Shown here one piece after another: positions 24,182 to 30,985 of a DNA stretch of 30,985 nucleotides. Made by a program: the position numbers and the translations under genes. The notes under the pieces were generated by a model. That model ran no database searches, was not told where the DNA came from, and saw only the letters and a list, made by a program, of their open reading frames with translations. This DNA is from JABDCD01 sp964469525 (GTDB lineage Bacteria > Pseudomonadota > Alphaproteobacteria > Rickettsiales > SXRF01). Numbering within the stretch: the first letter of the stretch is position 1; each line of letters begins with the position of its first letter. The stretch covers positions 1 through 30,985 of the forward strand of contig CAYXYU010000018.1 of assembly GCA_964469525.1 (NCBI GenBank), read 5' to 3'.

Positions 24182-24191
24182 ATGTGTACCT

Positions 24192-24767
24192 CTATTTAAT
24201 GAATGGCATCGCAAAACCGGCCAGCAGAGCCTTCGCCTCGGCGTCGGTCTTGGCGGTGGTGCAAATGATGATGTCCATGCCGCGCACCTGGTCGATCTTG
24301 TCGTAGTTGATCTCCGGGAACACAATCTGCTCTTTCAGGCCCAGCGCGTAGTTGCCGCGGCCATCGAAGCTCTTGCCCGGCACGCCGCGGAAGTCGCGCA
24401 CGCGCGGCAGGGCGGTGTTGATCAGCCGGTCCAGGAACTCGTACATGCGCTGCTTCCTGAGCGTCACCTTGCAGCCAATGGCCAGGTTCTCGCGCAGCTT
24501 GAAGCTGGCGATTGCCTTCTTGGCGCGGGTCACCTGCGGCTTCTGGCCGGAAATCAGCGTCATGTCGGAAACAGCGGCCTGAATAGTCTTGCTGTCGTTA
24601 ACATTCTCGCCGACGCCCATGTTAATGACGATCTTGTCGAGCTTGGGCACCTGCATCGGGTTCGTGTAGTTGAACTGCTTCTGCAAGGCAGCGCGCACTT
24701 CCTGCTCGTACACCGACTGCAGGCGCGGCACGTAGCCTTCTTTTTTCACTGCTGCTGACTTAGCCAT
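24192..24767 (-). CDS. rplE: 50S ribosomal protein L5
   Basis: L5 binds 5S rRNA and contacts the P-site tRNA. With ATG at 24767 it is 191 aa. Motifs include KLDKIVINMGVGE, GQKPQVTRAKKAIASFKLRE, LPRVRDFRGVPGKSFDGRGNY and the ending TTAKTDAEAKALLAGFAMPF. The start overlaps the rplX stop by 8 bp, so the two are translationally coupled. Confidence 0.98.
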   Translation of the reverse strand: MAKSAAVKKEGYVPRLQSVYEQEVRAALQKQFNYTNPMQVPKLDKIVINMGVGENVNDSKTIQAAVSDMTLISGQKPQVTRAKKAIASFKLRENLAIGCKVTLRKQRMYEFLDRLINTALPRVRDFRGVPGKSFDGRGNYALGLKEQIVFPEINYDKIDQVRGMDIIICTTAKTDAEAKALLAGFAMPFIK

Positions 24768-25083
24768 TGATCGTTTCTCCCGAACGCCGGGCCACGCGGA
24801 CCTTCGTTCCATCTTCCAGTTGCTTATAGCCGACGCGCGTGGGCTTGCCCGACTTGGGGTCAACCAGCTGGACGTTCGACACGTGCAGCGGCGCTTCCTT
24901 CTCGGTAATGCCGCCAGCGCCGGTGCGCGACGGCTTGCTGTGGCGCTTCACCATGTTGACGCCGCCGACGATGACGCGGGCTTCCTGGGTCAGGATCTTC
25001 ACGATCTTGCCCTTTTTGCCCTTCTCCTTGCCGGCGATGACGACGACTTCGTCGCCTTTTTTCACTTTGAACTTTGTAGCCAT
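24760..25083 (-). CDS. rplX: 50S ribosomal protein L24
   Basis: L24 is an assembly initiator of the large subunit and lies near the tunnel exit. The 107-aa chain begins with the KOW-type motif KKGDEVVVIAGKEKGKKGKI and continues GGVNMVKRHSKPS and EAPLHVSNVQLVDP. Length is normal for the family. Confidence 0.98.
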   Translation of the reverse strand: MATKFKVKKGDEVVVIAGKEKGKKGKIVKILTQEARVIVGGVNMVKRHSKPSRTGAGGITEKEAPLHVSNVQLVDPKSGKPTRVGYKQLEDGTKVRVARRSGETING

Positions 25084-25093
25084 ATTTTTTTCC

Positions 25094-25462
25094 TTATAAA
25101 ACTTCCGGCGCCAGCGACACGATCTTCATGAACTGCTTGGCGCGCAGCTCGCGGGTGACCGGCCCGAAGATACGGGTGCCGATCGGCTCGTTTTCCTTGT
25201 TGATCAGCACCGCCGCATTCTTGTCGAAGCGGATGATGCTGCCGTCGGCGCGCTGGATGTCGCGCTTGGTGCGCACGATGACCGCGCGGTGCACCTCGCC
25301 CTTCTTGACCTTGCCGCGCGGGATCGCATCCTTCACGGAGACGACGATGACATCGCCCACCGAGGCATAGCGCCGCTGCGAGCCGCCGATCACCTTGATG
25401 CACATCACGCGGCGCGCACCGGAATTATCGGCGACTTCGAGATTGCTTTGCTGCTGTATCAT
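25094..25462 (-). CDS. rplN: 50S ribosomal protein L14
   Basis: L14 lies at the subunit interface beside L19 and the sarcin-ricin loop region. The 122-aa chain is typical: MIQQQSNLEVADNSGARRVM, GDVIVVSVKDAIPRGKVKKG and the ending FMKIVSLAPEVL. The leader before its ATG contains 7-bp repeats (25473-25493), with AGGG as the likely ribosome site. Confidence 0.98.
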   Translation of the reverse strand: MIQQQSNLEVADNSGARRVMCIKVIGGSQRRYASVGDVIVVSVKDAIPRGKVKKGEVHRAVIVRTKRDIQRADGSIIRFDKNAAVLINKENEPIGTRIFGPVTRELRAKQFMKIVSLAPEVL

Positions 25463-25472
25463 AACTTTATTC

Positions 25473-25493
25473 CCTAATGCCTAATGCCTATTC
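25473..25493. repeat. Heptad tandem repeat in the rpsQ-rplN spacer
   Basis: Three 7-bp units on the plus strand: CCTAATG, CCTAATG, CCTATTC. The last unit overlaps the rpsQ stop codon. The unit differs from those at the other heptad loci. Confidence 0.7.
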
Positions 25494-25718
25494 GTATACC
25501 ACGCGCCAGCGCTTAGTCTTGCTGATCGGGGCGGATTCGATGATCTCGACCTTGTCGCCGACCTTGAACTGGCCCTTTTCGTCATGCGCCGCATATTTCT
25601 TGCTGCGGTGGATGGTCTTCTTGAAGACCGGGTGCATCATGCGGCGGCTGACCTGGACGATCACCGTCTTGGCGCTCTTGTCGCTGACCACGACACCCTG
25701 CAATACACGTTTCGGCAT
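25488..25718 (-). CDS. rpsQ: 30S ribosomal protein S17
   Basis: S17 is an early 16S rRNA-binding protein. The 76-aa chain has MPKRVLQGVVVSDKSAKTV, RRMMHPVFKKTIHRSKKYAAHDE and GDKVEIIESAPISKTKRWRV. The gene starts 3 bp after rpmC and is normal in length. Confidence 0.98.
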   Translation of the reverse strand: MPKRVLQGVVVSDKSAKTVIVQVSRRMMHPVFKKTIHRSKKYAAHDEKGQFKVGDKVEIIESAPISKTKRWRVVYE

Positions 25719-25721
25719 AGG

Positions 25722-25985
25722 CTATTCCTTTTCCTTCTTGGCTTTCTTGGCCGCCGCCTTCTTCGGCGCGGCCGGTTTCTTCGCCTTCGGCGCAACCGCA
25801 CCCTCCGGCTCGTTCAAGAGCGTCTTGGCGCGGGCGATGGTCTTGCGCGTCACCTTGAAGCGACCCTGGCTCTCGAGCGCGCCGGTAGCAGCCTGCATGC
25901 GCAGGTTGAACTGCTCCCGCTTCAGGCTCAGCACGAGCTCCTTCAGCTCTTCCTTGCTCTTGGCGCGTAATTCAGCGATTTTCAT
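25722..25985 (-). CDS. rpmC: 50S ribosomal protein L29 with Lys/Ala tail
   Basis: L29 lies at the tunnel exit where chaperones and SRP dock. The first 62 residues are the standard helical hairpin (MKIAELRAKSKEELKELVL, FNLRMQAATGALESQ). The last 25 residues are an added Pro/Ala/Lys tail (KAKKPAAPKKAAAKKAKKE). Typical L29 is about 60-70 aa. Confidence 0.97.
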   Translation of the reverse strand: MKIAELRAKSKEELKELVLSLKREQFNLRMQAATGALESQGRFKVTRKTIARAKTLLNEPEGAVAPKAKKPAAPKKAAAKKAKKEKE

Positions 25986-25994
25986 ATGTCTCTC

Positions 25995-26408
25995 CTACTC
26001 CTTCAGCCGCGCGACGAACTTGGTCTTGATCGGCAGCTTGGCCGAAGCGCGGTCGAACGCCTCGCGGGCGACCTGTTCCGGCACGCCGTCGATCTCGAAC
26101 ATGATGCGGCCCGGCTCGACGCGGCAGGCCCAGTATTCCACCGAGCCCTTGCCCGAGCCCATGCGCACCTCGGCAGGCTTCTTCGTCACCGGCACGTCCG
26201 GGAAAATGCGGATCCACATGCGGCCCTGGCGCTTCACATGGCGCGAGATGGCGCGGCGCGCCGCCTCGATCTGGCGCGCGGTGACGCGTTCCGGCTGCAT
26301 GGCCTTCAGGCCATACTCGCCGAAATTCAGCGCCGATCCGCCCTTGGCATTGCCGCGGATGCGGCCCTTATGCGCCTTGCGGTACTTGGTTTTCTTCGGA
26401 CTCATCAT
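25995..26408 (-). CDS. rplP: 50S ribosomal protein L16
   Basis: L16 organises the A-site and peptidyl transferase region. The 137-aa chain has SPKKTKYRKAHKGRIRGN, QIEAARRAISRHVKRQGRMW and GSGKGSVEYWACRVEPGRIM. The start is ATG at 26408 or 26405. The 33 bp before it is an array of 7-bp repeats and lacks a good ribosome site, so initiation probably depends on coupling with rpsC or on the ACGAG-type repeats. Confidence 0.97.
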   Translation of the reverse strand: MMSPKKTKYRKAHKGRIRGNAKGGSALNFGEYGLKAMQPERVTARQIEAARRAISRHVKRQGRMWIRIFPDVPVTKKPAEVRMGSGKGSVEYWACRVEPGRIMFEIDGVPEQVAREAFDRASAKLPIKTKFVARLKE

Positions 26409-26443
26409 AATCGTGGCTCGTGATTCGTGGTTCGTGACTCGTT
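26409..26443. repeat. Heptad tandem repeat filling the rpsC-rplP spacer
   Basis: Five 7-bp units on the plus strand: AATCGTG, GCTCGTG, ATTCGTG, GTTCGTG, ACTCGTT. The array runs from the base next to the rplP start codon to the rpsC stop codon, leaving no other spacer sequence. Confidence 0.85.
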
Positions 26444-27140
26444 ATTCTTTATTGGCTTCCTCGGTTGCTTCCACCGGTGCGGCGGAGGTTTCCTCCACCG
26501 GCACTTCCTTCTTCTTGCCGATGATCTCGCCCTTGAACACCCACACCTTGACGCCAATGACGCCATAGGTGGTTTTGGCTTCGGCGGTGCCGTAATCGAC
26601 GTCGGCGCGCAGCGTATGCAGCGGCACGCGGCCCTCGCGGTACCATTCCATGCGGGCGATTTCGGCTCCCCCTAAGCGCCCGCTGACATTGATGCGGATG
26701 CCGCCGGCGCCCAGCCGCAGCGCCGACTGCACGGCGCGCTTCATGGCCCGGCGGAAGGCGACGCGCTTCTCGAGCTGCTGCGCCACGCCCTCGGCGATCA
26801 GTGTCGCGTCGAGCTCAGGCTTGGCGATCGGCACGATATTGACGTGCACCTCGTCCTTGGTGAACTTCGCGATGTCCTTCTTCAGCTTGTCGATGTCGGC
26901 GCCCTTCTTGCCGATAACGACGCCGGGGCGCGCGGTATGGATGGTGATGTTCGCCTTTTTGGTTGGGCGTTCAATCACGATCTTGCTGATGCCCGCCGCG
27001 TCGAGCTGCTTCTTCAGGTACTTCTGTATCTTGAAGTCCTCGTGCAGCTTGTCGGCGTAATCGTCGCCGGCATACCAGCGCGAATCCCAGGTTTTGTTGA
27101 CGCCTACGCGTAAGGATATGGCGTTTACTTTCTGACCCAT
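26442..27140 (-). CDS. rpsC: 30S ribosomal protein S3
   Basis: S3 lines the mRNA entry channel with helicase function. The 232-aa chain has MGQKVNAISLRVGVNKTWDS, the KH-domain loop GVVIGKKGADIDKLKKD, and the C-terminal motifs GGAEIARMEWYREGRVPLHTL and GVIGVKVWVFKGE. The last 28 residues are a Glu/Ala/Val tail. Its ATG overlaps the rplV stop (TAATG). Confidence 0.98.
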   Translation of the reverse strand: MGQKVNAISLRVGVNKTWDSRWYAGDDYADKLHEDFKIQKYLKKQLDAAGISKIVIERPTKKANITIHTARPGVVIGKKGADIDKLKKDIAKFTKDEVHVNIVPIAKPELDATLIAEGVAQQLEKRVAFRRAMKRAVQSALRLGAGGIRINVSGRLGGAEIARMEWYREGRVPLHTLRADVDYGTAEAKTTYGVIGVKVWVFKGEIIGKKKEVPVEETSAAPVEATEEANKE

Positions 27141-27598
27141 TATGCACTCTCCTTCTTGGCCTTGGCCGGTTTGTTGGCGGTGGCCTTTTTCTCTTTCTTC
27201 GGCGCTTTCGGCGCGGTTTCCTGCGCCTCGCCGCGCTCGCCGACGATCAGCGTCAGGTTGGCGAACGGCTTCAGGATGCGGGCGCTGCGGCCGCGGCCGC
27301 GCGTATGCATGCGCTTCATCACCATGTTCTTGCCGACATAGGCTTCCTTCACGTAGAGCGAATCGACGTTCAGGTTATGGTTGTTCTCGGCGTTGGCGAT
27401 CGCCGACTGCAGCGCGCGCCGCACATCGTTGGCAATGCGCTTGCCGCTGAATGACAGCTGCGTGATCGCCTGGCTGACATCCATGCCGCGGATCAGGCCG
27501 GCAACCAGGTTCAGCTTGCGCGGGCTGATGCGGATGCGGTTGATGACCGCTTTCGCTTCTGTGGGCGCTAACGCGCGCTGGGTGGCTTTCTTGCTCAT
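27140..27598 (-). CDS. rplV: 50S ribosomal protein L22 with Lys/Ala tail
   Basis: L22 extends a hairpin into the exit tunnel. The core (about residues 12-118) shows RISPRKLNLVAGLIRGMDV, LQSAIANAENNHNLNVDSL and the loop MKRMHTRGRGRSARILK. The last 34 residues are Lys/Ala-rich (APKKEKKATANKPAKAKK). E. coli L22 is 110 aa, so the tail is an addition. Confidence 0.98.
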   Translation of the reverse strand: MSKKATQRALAPTEAKAVINRIRISPRKLNLVAGLIRGMDVSQAITQLSFSGKRIANDVRRALQSAIANAENNHNLNVDSLYVKEAYVGKNMVMKRMHTRGRGRSARILKPFANLTLIVGERGEAQETAPKAPKKEKKATANKPAKAKKESA

Positions 27599-27606
27599 AA
27601 TCTACC

Positions 27607-27903
27607 TTACTTTGCTCCTGCGGCCGGTTTTTCCGCCTTCTTCTCGGCCGAGGAATGACCGATGAAGGTGCGGGTCGGCGCGAATTCGCCGAGCTTGTGG
27701 CCGATCATGTCCTCGTTGACCGACACGGGGATGAATTTCTTGCCGTTATAGACGCCGAACACCAGCCCGACGAACTGCGGCAGGATGGTCGAGCGGCGCG
27801 ACCAGGTCTTGATGATCTGGTTCTTGCCCGACGCGCGCGCGACATCGGCCTTCTGCAGCAGATATCCGTCGACAAACGGGCCTTTCCAAACTGAACGTGC
27901 CAT
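27607..27903 (-). CDS. rpsS: 30S ribosomal protein S19
   Basis: S19 lies in the 30S head with S13. The 98-aa chain has MARSVWKGPFVDGYLLQK, IKTWSRRSTILPQFVGLVFG and VNEDMIGHKLGEFAPTRTF. A short Lys/Ala tail follows (EKKAEKPAAGAK). The long spacer to rplB upstream carries a composite palindromic repeat. Confidence 0.98.
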   Translation of the reverse strand: MARSVWKGPFVDGYLLQKADVARASGKNQIIKTWSRRSTILPQFVGLVFGVYNGKKFIPVSVNEDMIGHKLGEFAPTRTFIGHSSAEKKAEKPAAGAK

Positions 27904-27927
27904 AGTTAACTTCCTTTTCCTTCACTT

Positions 27928-28029
27928 GTCATTCCCGCACAGGCGGGAATCCATTTCCTTTTCTTGCTCCATATCCCCGCTTCGCGAGGATGACGAGAGG
28001 CTAAGCGGCAGAGCCGCTAAGGCTTACCG
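27928..28029. repeat. Composite palindromic repeat in the rplB-rpsS spacer
   Basis: A GTCAT...ATGAC unit (27928-27994) contains ATTCCCGC-ACAG-GCGGGAAT (27931-27950) and ATCCCCGC-TTC-GCGAGGAT (27973-27991, one mismatch). The module AGCGGC-AGA-GCCGCT (28004-28018) with AGGCT-type flanks then runs to the rplB stop codon at 28030. Confidence 0.8.
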
Positions 28030-28857
28030 TCACTTTCCATGCCTATTCTTCAAAATCATCTTGTTCTTCTTCTTACGCGAGCGGGTCTTGGTGCCCTTGG
28101 TGCCCTTGCCCCACGGCGTTACCGGATGACGGCCGCCCGAGGTGCGGCCTTCGCCGCCGCCGTGCGGATGATCGACCGGATTCATCGCCACGCCACGCAC
28201 GCAGGGACGGATGCCCAGCCAGCGCGAGCGCCCGGCCTTGCCGATGACGGCGTTCTGGTGATCGGGATTGCTGACCGCGCCGATGGTGGCCAGGCATTCG
28301 CCGCGGATCTGGCGCAGCTCGCCGCTTCTCAGCTTGACCTGCGCATAACCGCCGTCCTTGCCAACCAGCTGCACATAGGAACCGGCGGCGCGGGCCAGCT
28401 GCCCGCCCTTGCCTTCCTTCATCTCCACATTGTGGATGATGGTGCCGACCGGGATGCTCTTCAGATGCATCGTGTTGCCCGGCTTGATATCGGCCTTGTC
28501 GGACGAAATCACCGTGTCACCGACGGCAAGCCGCTGCGGTGCGATGATGTAGGACAACTCGCCGTCCTCATATTTGATGAGGGCGATGAAGCAGGTGCGG
28601 TTCGGATCGTATTCGATGCGCTCCACCACCGCCGGCACGCCGAACTTGCGGCGCTTGAAATCGATCACGCGGTAGGTTTTCTTGTGGCCGCCGCCGACGC
28701 GGAATGCAGTCAGGCGCCCCTTATTGTTACGCCCGCCTGACTTGGATTTCCCCTCAGTCAGTTGCTTGACTGGTTTGCCTTTCCACAGCTCCGAGCGGTC
28801 GACGATGACCAGCTGGCGTTGCGCGGCGGTGGAGGGCTTGAATGTTTTGAGTGCCAT
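28030..28857 (-). CDS. rplB: 50S ribosomal protein L2
   Basis: L2 is needed for subunit association and peptidyl transfer. The 275-aa chain has MALKTFKPSTAAQRQLVIVD, SGGRNNKGRLTAFRVGGGHK, YIIAPQRLAVGD and, near the end, the conserved active-site region RGVAMNPVDHPHGGGEGRTS. It starts 3 bp after rplW. Its TGA is directly followed by the palindromic module. Confidence 0.98.
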   Translation of the reverse strand: MALKTFKPSTAAQRQLVIVDRSELWKGKPVKQLTEGKSKSGGRNNKGRLTAFRVGGGHKKTYRVIDFKRRKFGVPAVVERIEYDPNRTCFIALIKYEDGELSYIIAPQRLAVGDTVISSDKADIKPGNTMHLKSIPVGTIIHNVEMKEGKGGQLARAAGSYVQLVGKDGGYAQVKLRSGELRQIRGECLATIGAVSNPDHQNAVIGKAGRSRWLGIRPCVRGVAMNPVDHPHGGGEGRTSGGRHPVTPWGKGTKGTKTRSRKKKNKMILKNRHGK

Positions 28858-28860
28858 AAC

Positions 28861-29196
28861 TTATCCCTTTATCCCTGCCGACAAGTCGATCGACTGACCT
28901 TCAGCCAGCGTAATGACTGCCTTCTTGGTGTCGGAAAGCTTGCCGATGGTATTGCGAAAACGCTTCATCTTGCCGAGGCGGCGCAACGTATTGACCTTGG
29001 TCACCTTTACATTAAACAGCGATTCAACTGCCTGCCTGATCGCCGCCTTGTCGGCATCGAGGCGGACATTGAACATGACCTTGTTCTGCTCCGACACGCG
29101 CGTCGATTTCTCGGTGATGACCGGCGACACGATCACGTCGTAATGAAATTCGCGTGCGGCGTTGCCTGCGGTTTTCTTGGTTGCTTTCTTTCTCAT
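28861..29196 (-). CDS. rplW: 50S ribosomal protein L23
   Basis: L23 is the main tunnel-exit docking site for trigger factor and SRP. The 111-aa chain has YDVIVSPVITEKSTRVSEQN, ADKAAIRQAVESLFNVKV and the ending AEGQSIDLSAGIKG, after a short Lys-rich N-terminal extension (MRKKATKKTAGN). The ATG overlaps the rplD stop (ATGA). Confidence 0.98.
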   Translation of the reverse strand: MRKKATKKTAGNAAREFHYDVIVSPVITEKSTRVSEQNKVMFNVRLDADKAAIRQAVESLFNVKVTKVNTLRRLGKMKRFRNTIGKLSDTKKAVITLAEGQSIDLSAGIKG

Positions 29197-29813
29197 TTCA
29201 GCCTCTCTTCGAGCGATGCGACCGCGTCCCTGGTCAGCACCAGCTGCTTGTGGCGCAGTATGTCGTACACGTTGGCGCCGATCTGCGGGAGCACGTCGAC
29301 ATATTTGATGTTGCGGGCCGCTTTGGCGAAGCCCTCATCGACCGTCTTGCCATCAATGATTAGCGGCTTATCCCAGCCGTTCTTTTTGAACGCCGAGGCA
29401 ATGGCCTTGGTCTGCGGTTTCTTCACGGCAGCGCTTTCCAGGATGAACAATGCGCCTTCCTTCTGCTTGGCCGAGAGCGCCATCTTGAGCGCCAGCTTGC
29501 GCACTTTCTTCGGCATGCCGACCGCGTGGCTGCGCACCACCGGGCCGAAAATCGTCGCGCCGCCGCGGAACTGCGGGCTGCGCAGCGAACCCTGGCGGGC
29601 GCTGCCGGTGCCTTTCTGCTTCCACGGCTTCTTGGTGGTGCCGGAGATTTCCGAAATGGTCTTGGTCTTGTGCGTGCCGGCCTGCTTCTTGGCGCGTTGG
29701 TATTCCACCGCGCGGTGCAGAATGTCCTGGCGCACCTCGACGCCGAACACGTCCTTGTTCAGCTCGATCTCGCCGGCGGCCTTATTTTCCAGTGTGACGA
29801 CTTTGGCTTTCAT
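29193..29813 (-). CDS. rplD: 50S ribosomal protein L4
   Basis: L4 binds 23S rRNA, reaches into the exit tunnel, and in E. coli represses the S10 operon. The 206-aa chain has DVFGVEVRQDILHRAVEYQ, the tunnel loop KPWKQKGTGSARQGSLRSPQ and GGATIFGPVVRSH, and ends HKQLVLTRDAVASLEERLK. Length is normal. The stop overlaps rplW. Confidence 0.98.
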   Translation of the reverse strand: MKAKVVTLENKAAGEIELNKDVFGVEVRQDILHRAVEYQRAKKQAGTHKTKTISEISGTTKKPWKQKGTGSARQGSLRSPQFRGGATIFGPVVRSHAVGMPKKVRKLALKMALSAKQKEGALFILESAAVKKPQTKAIASAFKKNGWDKPLIIDGKTVDEGFAKAARNIKYVDVLPQIGANVYDILRHKQLVLTRDAVASLEERLK

Positions 29814-29823
29814 AACTCAATCC

Positions 29824-30567
29824 TTATGCCTTCGGAGTTTCCTGCGGCTGTTCGGCTGGTGCCGCCTGCTCAACCGGCTTCTCAGTCTCCGGGGACTTGC
29901 GCAATCCCGCCGGGAACGGCGCCTGCGGATGATTGCCCTTTTTCACCGAATCCTTGACCAGCACGAAGCTGTTTTCCGCGCCCGGCACCGAGCCCTTCAG
30001 CAGGATCAGCCCCTGCGCCTCATCGACCGAAACCACCTCGATGTTCTGAATGGTGCGCTGCCTTGTACCCATATGGCCAGCCATCTTCTTGCCTTTGAAG
30101 ACACGGCCCGGATCCTGGCGCTGGCCGGTCGAGCCGTGCGAACGATGCGAAACGGACACGCCGTGCGTCGCTTCAAGACCGGCAAAGTTCCAGCGCTTCA
30201 TGACACCCTGGAAGCCCCGCCCGATGGTGTCGCCGACGATGTCGACATACTGCCCCGGTACGAAGTGGCTGGCGACCAGCTCGGCGCCCGGCTCAAGCAT
30301 TGCAGCCTCATCGATGCGGAATTCCGCAAGAGTCGCCTTCGGCTCGACTTTCGCCTTGGCATAATGGCCGCGCAGCGCCTTGGATACGTTCTTGGTCTTG
30401 GCTTTGCCGGCGCCTAACTGAATGGCTGTATAGCCATTTTTTTCCTTGGTGCGCTGCGAAACCACCTGGCAGTTCTCGACCACCAAGACGGTCACCGGGG
30501 TCTGCTCCCCCGTCGCCGTATAGCTGGTGGTCATGCCGAGTTTCTTTGCGATCAGTCCAGTACGCAT
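29824..30567 (-). CDS. rplC: 50S ribosomal protein L3 with C-terminal extension
   Basis: L3 is an assembly initiator close to the peptidyl transferase centre. The 247-aa chain has MRTGLIAKKLGMTTSYTATG, the loop GVSVSHRSHGSTGQRQDPGR and KGKKMAGHMGTRQRTIQNIEV. After the normal end, about 40 residues rich in Pro, Glu, Gln and Ala follow (EKPVEQAAPAEQPQETPKA). GAGG inside the end of rpsJ is the likely ribosome site. Confidence 0.98.
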   Translation of the reverse strand: MRTGLIAKKLGMTTSYTATGEQTPVTVLVVENCQVVSQRTKEKNGYTAIQLGAGKAKTKNVSKALRGHYAKAKVEPKATLAEFRIDEAAMLEPGAELVASHFVPGQYVDIVGDTIGRGFQGVMKRWNFAGLEATHGVSVSHRSHGSTGQRQDPGRVFKGKKMAGHMGTRQRTIQNIEVVSVDEAQGLILLKGSVPGAENSFVLVKDSVKKGNHPQAPFPAGLRKSPETEKPVEQAAPAEQPQETPKA

Positions 30568-30571
30568 ATGC

Positions 30572-30889
<318 letters not shown>

Positions 30890-30928
30890 ACTTAAACCTT
30901 TACTTTCGCTTTCGCATTCAACCCGTTA

Positions 30929-30985
30929 CTACTCCACAATCTTGGCGACGACGCCGGCGCCGATGGTGCGGCCGCCTTCGCGGAT
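30929..30985 (-). CDS. tuf: Elongation factor Tu, last 18 codons
   Basis: Only the C-terminus is in the window: IREGGRTIGAGVVAKIVE followed by TAG. This is the highly conserved end of EF-Tu domain III. tuf before rpsJ is the normal order at the str/S10 junction. The gene continues beyond the right edge. Confidence 0.93.
   Translation of the reverse strand: MREGGRTIGAGVVAKIVE

Noticed and set aside
15001..26443. CRISPR array
   Set aside because: The repeats are 7-bp units without spacers of regular length, and no cas genes are present.
28762..30417. A 551-codon open frame on the plus strand opposite rplW, rplD and rplC
   Set aside because: It is antisense to three certain ribosomal genes. 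Long antisense frames are common in GC-rich coding DNA, and the product has no coherent domain.

Overview
The window (about 31 kb, GC-rich) looks like a chromosomal segment of an alphaproteobacterium whose lineage within the class I cannot resolve. The case rests on gene order: the S10-spc-alpha ribosomal cluster runs secY-adk-rpsM-rpsK-rpoA-rplQ without rpmJ, infA or rpsD, and is followed by a DegP-type protease, crcB, an RluC-type pseudouridine synthase and an ATP12 chaperone. ATP12 is typical of alphaproteobacteria and mitochondria.

Layout. Positions 1-2958 (+): the 3' part of an RsmB-type rRNA methyltransferase, an M23 peptidase, a bactofilin and a secreted Gly/Pro-rich protein, probably a cell-wall shape module. 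Positions 2959-3740: a gene-poor stretch with tRNA-Leu(GAG) on the minus strand and an 18-bp duplicate of the tRNA 3' end 579 bp away, the geometry left by integration into a tRNA gene. Positions 3909-5788 (+): an unrecognised 376-aa protein and lipB. Positions 5789-6310: repeats, a polypyrimidine tract and a possible terminator. Positions 6311-12928 (-): a small protein, propionyl-CoA carboxylase alpha, a GIY-YIG endonuclease framed by inverted repeats, a small membrane-anchored protein, propionyl-CoA carboxylase beta, ATP12, RluC and CrcB. Positions 12931-14316 (-): DegP-like protease. From 14389 to the right edge (-): terminator, then rplQ back through rpsJ and the last 18 codons of tuf. 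Transcription of this half runs from high to low coordinates.

Functionally the right half is the translation core (24 ribosomal protein genes, rpoA, secY, adk). A multi-pass membrane protein of glycosyltransferase-C type sits between adk and rpsM, and a good sigma70-like promoter overlaps its stop codon, which would let rpsM-rpsK-rpoA-rplQ be transcribed separately.

The most unusual content is non-coding. (1) A family of palindromic mini-elements bounded by GTCAT...ATGAC occurs at least seven times. One copy contains a GIY-YIG endonuclease gene between 28-bp inverted repeats (26/28 identical); the others are 63-117 bp and could be its non-coding relatives. (2) Three copies inside the ribosomal operon are joined to a second hairpin module that begins right after the stop codons of rpsM, rplF and rplB. 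(3) Tandem 7-bp repeats with locus-specific units fill short spacers (rpsQ-rplN, rpsC-rplP, rpoA-rplQ), and one array lies in frame inside the RluC gene. All functional calls are read from sequence and family knowledge; no database search was made.
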